A stretch of DNA of 64,000 bases from assembly GCA_963717515.1 (NCBI GenBank), contig OY970338.1, forward strand, positions 930,001-994,000. Direction: 5' to 3'. Shown here one piece after another: positions 40,774 through 48,083 of this stretch; the first letter of the stretch is position 1; the number at the start of each line of letters is the position of its first letter. The notes beneath the pieces were generated by a model. It saw only the letters and a list, made by a program, of their open reading frames with translations, made no database searches and was not told the DNA's origin. The position numbers and the translations under genes were made by a program. This DNA comes from CAYXZQ01 sp963717515. GTDB lineage: Archaea > Nanobdellota > Nanobdellia > Woesearchaeales > DSVV01.

Positions 40774-40822
40774 AGCAATCAAATGAAAGATATATAAATG
40801 AAGGAATTATTCTTCGAGCAAG

Positions 40823-42244
40823 ATGGAACTGAAGAAGATAGATGACAATACATGGGAGATACCCAAAAAGGGGGGTATGAGGGTGCCTGGAAGGGTGTTC
40901 GCCTCAGAAAGGCTTCTCGCTCTGATGAAGAAAGACATCACCCTCCAGCAGGTTGCGAATGTCGCCCATCTCAAAGGCATAATCAGGCATTCCATCGCAT
41001 GCCCTGACGCGCACCAGGGCTACGGGTTCAGCATAGGCGGAGTTGCAGCCTTCGATCTAGACGAAGGCATAGTCAGCCCCGGCGGTGTCGGATACGACAT
41101 CAACTGCGGGGTAAGGCTTCTGCGCACCGATTTCACAGAAAAAGAGGTCACGGGCAAAAGGAAAGAGCTTCTCGACGGGTTCTTCAAAGAAGTCCCTGCT
41201 GGTGTCGGAAAAGGCGGCCAGACAAGGGTCACGAGGGATATCCTGTCTGAGGTCATTGTAAAAGGGGCGGAATGGGCTTATAAGAACGGCTATGGTACCA
41301 AAGAGGATCTGCAGCGCACAGAGGAATACGGCAGGATGCCCAATGCAGACCCGAATGCTGTATCAGACAGGGCCATGAAAAGGGGCATGCCCCAGCTCGG
41401 CACGCTCGGCGCAGGCAATCATTTCCTGGAGATCCAGAAAGTCGACAGGATATATGATGAAAATACAGCAAAGAAGTTCGGCGTGACAAAGACAGGCCAG
41501 ATAAATGTCATGATACACTGCGGAAGCAGGGGGCTTGGTCATCAGGTCGCCTCTGATTATATCCAGAGCATGGAGAGAAAATATGGTTTTGCTGGTTTGC
41601 CTGACCGGGAACTGGTCAATGCACCTATCCAGTCAGAGCTTGGACAAAATTACATGAAAGCAATGGCAGGAGCAATCAATTTCGCATTCGTGAACAGGCA
41701 GATGATTGCGCACTGGACCAGAGGTGTCTTTGAGAAGGTCATGGGTACGTCTGATGGCATGGGGCAGGTCTATGATGTCTGCCACAATCTCGCGAAAATA
41801 GAGAAGCATGATATTGATGGCTCGCTTAAAAAAGTCTGCGTGCACAGGAAAGGCGCGACGAGGTCGTTCGGCCCGGGAAGAGATGAGATTCCTGAGGTCT
41901 ACAGGGAAACCGGCCAGCCGGTGCTGATTCCCGGGAGCATGGGGACTGCATCATATGTGCTTGTGGGCACGAAAAAGGCTGAGGAGCTCACATTCGGCTC
42001 GACTGCGCACGGCGCAGGCAGGGTCATGTCAAGGCATGAGGCCATGAGGAACTACAGGGGCGAGCAGGTGACAAGTGACCTTGCAAAGAAGGGCATCATG
42101 ATAAAGGGCGCATCCATGAAAGGGATTGCCGAGGAGACCTACCAGGCGTACAAGGATGTCGACGAGGTCGTCAGGGTCAGCCATGCGGCAGGCATCGGGA
42201 AACTGGTGTACAGGGTCGTGCCTATCGCTGTGATGAAGGGATAG
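40823..42244 (+). CDS. rtcB: tRNA-splicing ligase RtcB
   Basis: A 473-residue 3'-phosphate RNA ligase that joins tRNA exon halves after intron removal. Signature segments: CPDAHQGYGFSIGG, GGVGYDINCGVRLL, GAGNHFLEI, HCGSRGLGHQV and the GMP-accepting histidine in STAHGAGRVMSRHEA. No intein interrupts it. It has its own TATA-like tatataaa (about 40791-40798). It is needed by the three intron-containing tRNAs of this window. Confidence 0.97.
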   Translation: MELKKIDDNTWEIPKKGGMRVPGRVFASERLLALMKKDITLQQVANVAHLKGIIRHSIACPDAHQGYGFSIGGVAAFDLDEGIVSPGGVGYDINCGVRLLRTDFTEKEVTGKRKELLDGFFKEVPAGVGKGGQTRVTRDILSEVIVKGAEWAYKNGYGTKEDLQRTEEYGRMPNADPNAVSDRAMKRGMPQLGTLGAGNHFLEIQKVDRIYDENTAKKFGVTKTGQINVMIHCGSRGLGHQVASDYIQSMERKYGFAGLPDRELVNAPIQSELGQNYMKAMAGAINFAFVNRQMIAHWTRGVFEKVMGTSDGMGQVYDVCHNLAKIEKHDIDGSLKKVCVHRKGATRSFGPGRDEIPEVYRETGQPVLIPGSMGTASYVLVGTKKAEELTFGSTAHGAGRVMSRHEAMRNYRGEQVTSDLAKKGIMIKGASMKGIAEETYQAYKDVDEVVRVSHAAGIGKLVYRVVPIAVMKG

Positions 42245-42306
42245 TATCTACTTCAGGATAGTCTCATCCGGAAAGATTTATATATACAAGTTCTGAACTT
42301 TTCCTG

Positions 42307-43233
42307 ATGGAAGGAAGCAAGGTACTGAAAATATTACTGGCATTCCTAATTGCAGATGTAGCGGGTATGTTGTATATCACCAATAGGAAGCAGGAACATG
42401 AGCCAGAAAAAAGACCGGCCATCACAATGAAGGTCCCTGCTGATACATCGATAAATGATTACATCGACAGGATGTATGCAGATAAGGAAGCGAAGACTAT
42501 TGACCAGGACATCCTCGAGACTGTCAGGAGATTGCTCAAGCATGGAGAATCGTATAAGACTCCCTGGTTCACCAGCAATATAGTGAATGACGGTCCGCTT
42601 TACGAGGCATGCAAGCTTCTTGTCGATTCAGGAAACTACAATACTGCGAGCGGGAATGCTTCGAGGCTGAAAGATGATTTTCTCAAGAGCAACATTGCAG
42701 ACATGCTCATTAGCCATGGCCAACCAGACAATTCAATTGATGTCATCCTAAAAATTTCAGACATGGAAATCAAATATGAAAAATTCAGGAAGACCATCCA
42801 GCACGGCAATATCGGCAACAGCGCATTCCTGCTGGGAAAACTGGACCCCGACTACCAGGCGATGGGCATCAATGAATATCTCGCGACAGGCAATTTCAGG
42901 AATGCAGCAAGATTCCAGAGAAAGCTCGAGGAAGAGGGCCTTGGATTTGTCGTCAGCTTCTACTCAGATGATGACATAAGGTGTGATGCTGCGATGAAGT
43001 CCATCGAGAAGAAGGATTATTTCAGGGGCAGAGACATCGCGAAGTACATCAAGACAAATTCGAGCCTCGTGCCTGTCATTGCAGAGCTTGCAAGGGAGAA
43101 CAGCATCGATATCAGTTTCACCCTGTTAAAACATCTCAACAAGCCTGTCTCTGAAGAGGAATTCAAGACACTCAATGAAATCTATTGCAGGAAAGGGCAT
43201 TGCTATTGGGTACAGCTCCTTAACGAGTCATAA
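42307..43233 (+). CDS. Membrane-anchored helical-repeat protein
   Basis: A 308-residue protein with an N-terminal membrane anchor (LKILLAFLIADVAGMLYIT) and a helical body in which segments such as YEACKLLVDSGNYNTASG and INEYLATGNFRNAARFQRK suggest TPR-like repeats. Function unknown. TATA-like ttatatat about 27 bp before the ATG. The last 6 bp overlap the convergent 90-residue gene. Confidence 0.65.
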   Translation: MEGSKVLKILLAFLIADVAGMLYITNRKQEHEPEKRPAITMKVPADTSINDYIDRMYADKEAKTIDQDILETVRRLLKHGESYKTPWFTSNIVNDGPLYEACKLLVDSGNYNTASGNASRLKDDFLKSNIADMLISHGQPDNSIDVILKISDMEIKYEKFRKTIQHGNIGNSAFLLGKLDPDYQAMGINEYLATGNFRNAARFQRKLEEEGLGFVVSFYSDDDIRCDAAMKSIEKKDYFRGRDIAKYIKTNSSLVPVIAELARENSIDISFTLLKHLNKPVSEEEFKTLNEIYCRKGHCYWVQLLNES

Positions 43234-43500
43234 CAGCTTGTCCACCTGCTCATAATCTAGCCTTTTCTCACCTGTTATATGCTGTTCATGCCTCTTGAAG
43301 AAATCCCTGTCTGCCGTATCTTCCAGCTCGCTCAGCTGGTAAACATCCATCACACCATCCAGCGACATCTGGTCGTTTTTGATGCTAGTATACCTCTTTA
43401 TCTTATCGATGAATTCCTGAGGAACAACAGAATGGCGTATCTGATAAAGAGCGTAAATGACTGCAGCACCATAAAATATGTCACCAATCGCAATCTTCAT
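43228..43500 (-). CDS. Hypothetical protein, 90 aa
   Basis: A small protein (MKIAIGDIFYGAAVIYALYQ) with one hydrophobic N-terminal segment, then charged helices. It follows the metallophosphoesterase gene by 2 bp in the same direction, so both are on one transcript. No family recognised. Confidence 0.6.
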   Translation of the reverse strand: MKIAIGDIFYGAAVIYALYQIRHSVVPQEFIDKIKRYTSIKNDQMSLDGVMDVYQLSELEDTADRDFFKRHEQHITGEKRLDYEQVDKLL

Positions 43501-43502
43501 CC

Positions 43503-44105
43503 CTAGACCTCTATTATCTTGCCTTCCTTGCCCACGTTCAGGACCTTGGTGTTGCCTATCTTCTCCTCGAGACCCTCTGCCTCGTGCACATGGCTGCAGA
43601 GCATGATGTCAGGCTTGAATGACTCGACTGCCTTCCTGATGCTGTCGCTTCCCGGAAAGAAGCTCGTGAACTTCTCCATCTTGGTGCCCGAGGGATGGAC
43701 ATGCGTCACCATTATCTTCTTCTTGAGGTATTTGACCCTGTCGAAGCCTTTCTTGAGCAGGCTGTAAATCTCTTTTTCAGATAGCTGCTCAACACCGATG
43801 TTCGCCCCGCCTGCACCGAATATCCCCACATCCTTGTACCTGACCGAGTACCCGTGGATGTTCTTTATGGGGTACATCTCTGCAAGGAAGTCGGCAGTGG
43901 CAAAGCTGTCATGGTTTCCCGGGACGAACAATACCTTCTTATGCCTCTTGACAAAAGGCCCCATCAGCCCGGTCGTGTCCCTGTCGAAATTGGTTATGTC
44001 TCCGCAGATTATGACCAGGTCTACATCCTCCTTGTCAGCCTTCTTTGCGAGCTTCTCTGCCAGGCGGGAGTCTCCATGCAGGTCCCCGAATGCGAGTATC
44101 TTCAT
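43503..44105 (-). CDS. Calcineurin-like metallophosphoesterase
   Basis: A 200-residue metallophosphoesterase with the dimetal motifs FGDLHGD, IICGDITNFD, VPGNHDS, VTHVHPSG and LCSHVHEAEG. It hydrolyses phosphodiesters or monoesters; the substrate is unknown. TATA-like tttaaata lies about 29 bp upstream. Confidence 0.92.
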   Translation of the reverse strand: MKILAFGDLHGDSRLAEKLAKKADKEDVDLVIICGDITNFDRDTTGLMGPFVKRHKKVLFVPGNHDSFATADFLAEMYPIKNIHGYSVRYKDVGIFGAGGANIGVEQLSEKEIYSLLKKGFDRVKYLKKKIMVTHVHPSGTKMEKFTSFFPGSDSIRKAVESFKPDIMLCSHVHEAEGLEEKIGNTKVLNVGKEGKIIEV

Positions 44106-44194
44106 GGTTGAGAAGGAGAAAAATGGTTTATTTAAAGTTAATGTTGAAAAGAACTATAATATTTCAGGATTTTGCCAATCCAGAAAAGAAAAGA

Positions 44195-44267
44195 TAGCCC
44201 TGCACGGATTTGAACCGTGGTCTCCAGGCCCAGAACCTAGAATGCTTGGCCACTACACCACAGGGCT
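44195..44267 (-). tRNA. tRNA-Gln(CUG)
   Basis: Acceptor AGCCCTG/CAGGGCT, T-arm CACGG-TTCAAAT-CCGTG, anticodon stem CTAGG/CCTGG with loop TTCTGGG gives anticodon CTG. No intron. Discriminator base A; CCA not encoded. Last gene of the minus-strand tRNA cluster. Confidence 0.93.
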
Positions 44268-44330
44268 GTTATCTTTTTGCTGTCTTTTCTTTGTACTTTT
44301 TATGCCGGCCTCGGTCTTGCCTTGAAAAAA

Positions 44331-44524
44331 CAAACGCCGACGCCCGGATTTGTATCGGGAATCTCCGATTCCCGGAACCCCTCGTTCGCTCAGAGCGAAC
44401 TTCAGGGAACCGGGATACTGCAAATAACAAACGCCGACGCCCGGATTTGTATCGGGAATCTCCGATTCCCGGAACCCCTCGTTCGCTCAGAGCGAACTTC
44501 AGGGAACCGGGATACTGCAAATAA
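44331..44524 (-). repeat. Two identical 97-bp units containing tRNA-Ser T-arm and acceptor end
   Basis: Units 44331-44427 and 44428-44524 are identical at all 97 positions, and the tRNA-Ser 3' end begins the next unit at 44525. On the minus strand each unit reads TATCCCGGTTC (tRNA T-arm start), then about 55 nt of inserted sequence with the hairpin GTTCGCT-CTG-AGCGAAC, then AAATCCGGGCGTCGGCG (T-arm end and acceptor). So each unit is the tRNA-Ser 3' half with an insertion in the T-loop. Confidence 0.88.
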
Positions 44525-44528
44525 CAAA

Positions 44529-44611
44529 CGCCGACGCCCGGATTTGAACCGGGATATCCAGAGGAAACCGGCTTTCGAGGCCAGCGCAGTACCAGATTGT
44601 GCCACGTCGGC
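44529..44611 (-). tRNA. tRNA-Ser(CGA)
   Basis: Acceptor GCCGACG/CGTCGGC, D-stem GCA/TGC, anticodon stem CTGGC/GCCGG with loop CTCGAAA (anticodon CGA), a 14-nt variable arm typical of class II tRNA-Ser, and T-arm CCCGG-TTCAAAT-CCGGG. Discriminator G, as expected for Ser. No intron. Both its 5' end (44721-44740) and its 3' half (twice) are copied next to it. Confidence 0.9.
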
Positions 44612-44626
44612 AATTTTGCTTATTTC

Positions 44627-44740
44627 GTACCATTTGGCTTTGACAAATGGTACTTGGGTGAATTTTCCCAAGTTTTTAAGCCTGAGGTCTTTTCCGAAGG
44701 CGGCAAAAAGCTGGCATGTGCCAGATTGTGCCACGTCGGC
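44627..44740 (-). repeat. Inverted repeats and a copy of the tRNA-Ser 5' end
   Basis: Between tRNA-Glu and tRNA-Ser there is a 20-nt copy of the first 20 bases of tRNA-Ser (GCCGACGTGGCACAATCTGG on the minus strand; 44721-44740). It is followed by two overlapping hairpins: GTACCATTTG/CAAATGGTAC (44627-44636, 44644-44653) and ACTTGGG/CCCAAGT (44652-44658, 44667-44673). The copy stops in the D-loop and cannot form a tRNA. Confidence 0.75.
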
Positions 44741-44796
44741 GTCGTCTGTTTTTAATTGTCCTTCTGCAAAAACCGGCTCCTGCACAGGTGATCCTA

Positions 44797-44917
44797 TGCC
44801 CCAAACGGGATTCGAACCCGTGTCCCGGCCTGTCTTCCTTCGGGAAGACGCCAGGGAAAACCCTGTTTTCCCGCTGTCGAGAGGGCCGGATGATTGGCCG
44901 GACTACACTATTGGGGC
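44797..44917 (-). tRNA. tRNA-Glu(CUC) with intron
   Basis: Acceptor GCCCCAA/TTGGGGC, D-arm GTGTAGTCCGGCCAATCAT as in archaeal tRNA-Glu, anticodon stem CGGCC/GGCCG, T-arm ACGGG-TTCGAAT-CCCGT. A 46-nt intron (44832-44877) follows position 37; splicing gives loop CTCTCGA, anticodon CTC. The intron holds two perfect hairpins, GGGAAAAC/GTTTTCCC and GTCTTCC/GGAAGAC. The central helix of the bulge-helix-bulge has one mismatch by my alignment, so exact ends are tentative. Confidence 0.88.
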
Positions 44918-44943
44918 CTGTAATTCCTGGCGCATGAAAATGA

Positions 44944-45060
44944 TGGGCTCAGGGGGCTTCGAACCCCCGACCATCCGGTTACCAACAAGCAACGCCTTGG
45001 AGGTTCCAAGACGAAGTCTTGATAAGAGCCGGATGCTCTACCAGGCTGAGCTATGAGCCC
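44944..45060 (-). tRNA. tRNA-Lys(CUU) with intron
   Basis: Acceptor GGGCTCA/TGAGCCC, D-stem GCTC/GAGC, anticodon stem TCCGG/CCGGA, T-arm GGGGG-TTCGAAG-CCCCC. A 43-nt intron (44980-45022) follows position 37; splicing gives loop CTCTTAA, anticodon CTT. The intron contains the hairpin CAAGAC-TTC-GTCTTG, whose core matches the hairpin in the tRNA-Gly repeats. The exact splice ends are inferred from loop length. First gene of the minus-strand tRNA cluster. Confidence 0.88.
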
Positions 45061-45167
45061 GTACATATGGCTTCCATGCTGAACCTGCAATATCATTCTT
45101 CTGCCATGCCTGTTGCACTTGATACAGAACCGAAAAATCGCTTGTTTTTTAAATCTATCGGCAAAGG

Positions 45168-45731
45168 CTATCTCTCAATCACCTGTGCCTCTGACATGTT
45201 CACTATGGTAGAAGGGGTCCCCCTTATCTCACCGACATCGATCATGAAATCAATATGACGCCTGATGTCATCATGCAGGGTCTCGAGCGATGTCATGAAA
45301 AGCCCTCCTGAAAGGTTCGCCGATGTCGTGATTATCGGAACCTCTGCAATCCTTGCAATCTCTGTGCACCAGTGGTCAGGGACCCGCACTCCAAGCGTCT
45401 CCCTGTCGCTCACGCTCGGAGCCACGCAGTGGGTGTTCTTCAGCGACAATATCAGGGTATAGGGGCCAGGGAGCTTATTGAACCAGTCCTCCTCGCTGCT
45501 GTATATCTCGCAGTTCTCCCTAATCCAGCCCTTGTCAGGGACCATTACAGAGAAAGGCCTGTTGAAATTACCCTTTATCTTCCTTATCTTCCTCACAGCA
45601 TCATCATCGAGCGCATTGCAGCCTATCCCGTATATGGTGTCTGTAGGATAGATGAATATCGCACCCCTGCGGATGTCTGATATCAGCCTCGCCTTCTTTA
45701 TCCTGTACTCGTCTGTCGTATAAACCCTCAT
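45168..45731 (-). CDS. L-threonylcarbamoyladenylate synthase (Sua5/YciO/YrdC)
   Basis: A 187-residue enzyme making threonylcarbamoyl-AMP for the t6A modification of ANN-decoding tRNAs. Motifs are IYPTDTIYGIGCNA, KIKGNFNRPFSVM and IITTSANLSGG; only the YrdC domain is present. It lies next to a tRNA cluster and 1 bp after the orc1/cdc6 stop in the same direction, so it shares that transcript. Confidence 0.9.
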   Translation of the reverse strand: MRVYTTDEYRIKKARLISDIRRGAIFIYPTDTIYGIGCNALDDDAVRKIRKIKGNFNRPFSVMVPDKGWIRENCEIYSSEEDWFNKLPGPYTLILSLKNTHCVAPSVSDRETLGVRVPDHWCTEIARIAEVPIITTSANLSGGLFMTSLETLHDDIRRHIDFMIDVGEIRGTPSTIVNMSEAQVIER

Positions 45732-45732
45732 C

Positions 45733-46812
45733 TTAATAGTCGGTGATCTTCTTTGTCCTGAGATAATTCACGATCGTCGTCGAGCCGTCGACGCCGCCTG
45801 TCAGCTTTGTCGTCGTGACGAACTTGTTGTCAGAGAGCTTCTGTATCCGTCTCTGGAAAGTCTTATAGGACGAACCGCCTCCCTCTTTCTGGAACAGCCT
45901 GAAGATATCGCCAATCTTCTGGCCTGAGTTATCCTTTACAATGTTGAGTATGAAGCGCGCCTCGTCATCAAGCTCATCAGAATTCTTGATGGATATCTCA
46001 TCTATCTTGAGTATCGCCTGCTCAGCATGCTTGATAAGGATCTTCCTTGAGCTCTCTGCCTCGGCATTGTCGCCTGCTTCCTTCATAAGATGGAGCCCTG
46101 TCCTGATATCCTCCCTCTCAAATGTCTTCTCAATGATCTTTTCAAAGGCATCGTTCTCCCATACCCCTGGATGGAATGCGAGCTCCTTTCTCTGCTCAAG
46201 GATGCCTCTTGTCTCACCCCTGCTGTAGGGGCGGAATTCCAGGATGTCCGGCGCGAGCCTCGACCTTATCCTGTCCTCGATGCCAAGCAGGAAATCCTTG
46301 TGGTTGGTTATGAGTATCATGCTCTTCCTGTAGATCTGTTCAAGTATGGTGTACATGAAGTCGAAATCCTCGACCTTGTCTATCTCGTCGAAGACAAAGA
46401 CCCCTGATTTCCTGTTGATGATGTTTGCAATCACCTTGAAGAGCTCCTCTGTCTTCTTGTTCTGGGTGAATTTGTATCCGAGCAGGTCGCATAGCTCGAC
46501 CATTATCTTGTATGTCGTATTCTTGTTCCAGCAATTGACGAACAATGTATAGGTCTCCTCATCGCCCAGGTCTTCCTCATCCAATGCCTCGAGGAGCTTC
46601 TTCACTGCAATGGTCTTGCCTATCCCGGGCTTGCCGTAGAGGAAGACGTTCTTTCCGTTCCTGTTCTGGAGTAGCGGCGTGATGCAAGCTGCTATCTGCC
46701 TCTGCTCTTTTTCCCTGTATTTTAATACCTTCACCTGGTAGGAAAAATCCAGCGCGACATCGTTCTTGAACAGGCTTTCGTCAGACTTGAGCATATCCTT
46801 GAATATCGACAT
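45733..46812 (-). CDS. Orc1/Cdc6 replication initiator
   Basis: A 359-residue AAA+ initiator that binds origins and loads MCM. Walker A is YGKPGIGKTIAV, Walker B is VFVFDEIDKV, sensor 1 is LITNHKD, and the C-terminal winged helix (DNSGQKIGDIFRLFQKEGGG onwards) binds DNA. TATA-like tatataaa at about 46838-46845. I see no origin-recognition repeats in the short upstream gap, so this gene need not mark an origin. Confidence 0.93.
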   Translation of the reverse strand: MSIFKDMLKSDESLFKNDVALDFSYQVKVLKYREKEQRQIAACITPLLQNRNGKNVFLYGKPGIGKTIAVKKLLEALDEEDLGDEETYTLFVNCWNKNTTYKIMVELCDLLGYKFTQNKKTEELFKVIANIINRKSGVFVFDEIDKVEDFDFMYTILEQIYRKSMILITNHKDFLLGIEDRIRSRLAPDILEFRPYSRGETRGILEQRKELAFHPGVWENDAFEKIIEKTFEREDIRTGLHLMKEAGDNAEAESSRKILIKHAEQAILKIDEISIKNSDELDDEARFILNIVKDNSGQKIGDIFRLFQKEGGGSSYKTFQRRIQKLSDNKFVTTTKLTGGVDGSTTIVNYLRTKKITDY

Positions 46813-46880
46813 GATAATTTTTGGGAAGGAAAGAGAATTTATATAATTTTCCTATGGATAATCAGAAAAACGTATATCTA

Positions 46881-48021
46881 CTATGGTTTTTTTCCGATTG
46901 TCCTTTTTTTCTGATACAGCCATAGCATGATGATTGCAGTCCCAAGCACCAGTATCAATAGCACAAGGACCAGCATGCTTGCAGATATTCCAGGATACTG
47001 CCTGGCTTCACTAATCTCAATATTGAAATCTTTAGATGTGATATCCTTTCCATATACCAGGTTCATCCTCCCGTCGTAAGCGCCAGGGCTCAATCCTTTG
47101 GTGTTCCAGTATGCAGAGACCTCTGATGTCCTGTCAATGTCGAATGTCTCGGTGGTCGTGGTGCTGATGACCTTGCCGTCTCTCATTATCAGCAGGTCGC
47201 CGACAACGCCCTTTATCGGCTCAGGCCATCGGTTGATCATGGACACCCTTATCCTCGCGATGCCTCCAGGACTGAAGCTTCCTACACTGATATTTGTTAT
47301 CTCTATGTGCCTCTCACCCGCCTGGAAAGTGCTGTTGAGCTCTATTGTCCCTCCATTGTACAGGACATGCGCGACTGCAAGATAATCGCCCGGCGATAGC
47401 CTGGCACCTGCGACCAAGCTTTTTCTGCTCCATCGAGCTTATATCAGAGCTTCCTGCATCGACTGACTGCAAAAGCGTGTTTCCAGAATATATGTCGATG
47501 ACTGCTGATGCCATAATATCAGATGCCCCGTAATTATAAACCTGGACCTCAAAATCTGCACCATCCTGCCCTGGCGTGATAATCATCTTTGCCTGCGCAT
47601 AATAACCCGGATAAGGGACCTGGACAATAAGCCTTGAGACCTGTGACTGCGCTGCAATGACCGTGCCCTGGCCTCTGGCTGCCTCTGTCACGACAATATC
47701 CGCTGCATGTTGGCCGGGAGAGAGGTCCTGGGGCAGGCTAAGCATATAACCCACCCTGAGCGAGGCCTGGTCCTCTGCAAGCGAATACCTGTTATTCTCA
47801 AGGGCGATGTAATCGCTCAGCTCTCCTCTTGTGGAGATGTCGAATGTTATGTCCCGGTTGTCATTGTTGAAGACATACAACGACAGATTTTCAGACAGAC
47901 CCGGCTCAAAAACAACATATTTCTGCACCGGGCCTATGCCGAGGCCGCTTGCAAAGCTCATGGATAAGATTAATGCTAGAAAGACCATCCAAGGCCTGTT
48001 CACGATATGTTTGACCGGCAT
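46881..48021 (-). pseudogene. COG1361-like surface protein split by a frameshift
   Basis: The first part (48021 to about 47425) has a signal peptide (residues 1-26) and Ig-like domains and ends ...SDISSMEQKK before leaving frame. The second part (about 47417-46881) resumes LVAGARLSPGDYLAVAHVLY, continues with Ig-like sequence and ends in a membrane helix (SMLVLVLLILVLGTAIIMLW) with a basic tail. Joined, they give one anchored protein of about 380 residues like the one at 26587-28017. The break lies at CAGAAAAAGCTTGG (minus strand): one A fewer would restore the frame. It may be an assembly error, a mutation, or a +1 recoding site. Confidence 0.75.
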
Positions 48022-48030
48022 CTTATCAGG

Positions 48031-48047
48031 AATGATGACACATCATT
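48031..48047 (-). promoter_or_regulatory. 17-bp palindrome in the promoter of the COG1361-like gene
   Basis: AATGATG-ACA-CATCATT is a perfect 7-3-7 palindrome between the TATA-like tatataat (48047-48054) and the ATG at 48021, close to the predicted TSS. Its size and position match the palindrome at 33220-33236, but its sequence differs. It is a candidate operator. Confidence 0.45.
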
Positions 48048-48083
48048 ATATAATTTACTGTTTAGATTGCATATTCCAGGTAT

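Noticed and set aside
44331..44524. Possible CRISPR array
   Set aside because: The two 97-bp units are directly adjacent with no spacers, contain tRNA sequence and have no cas genes nearby.
46813..46880. Replication origin next to orc1/cdc6
   Set aside because: The 68-bp gap holds only a TATA-like box; no origin-recognition repeats are visible.
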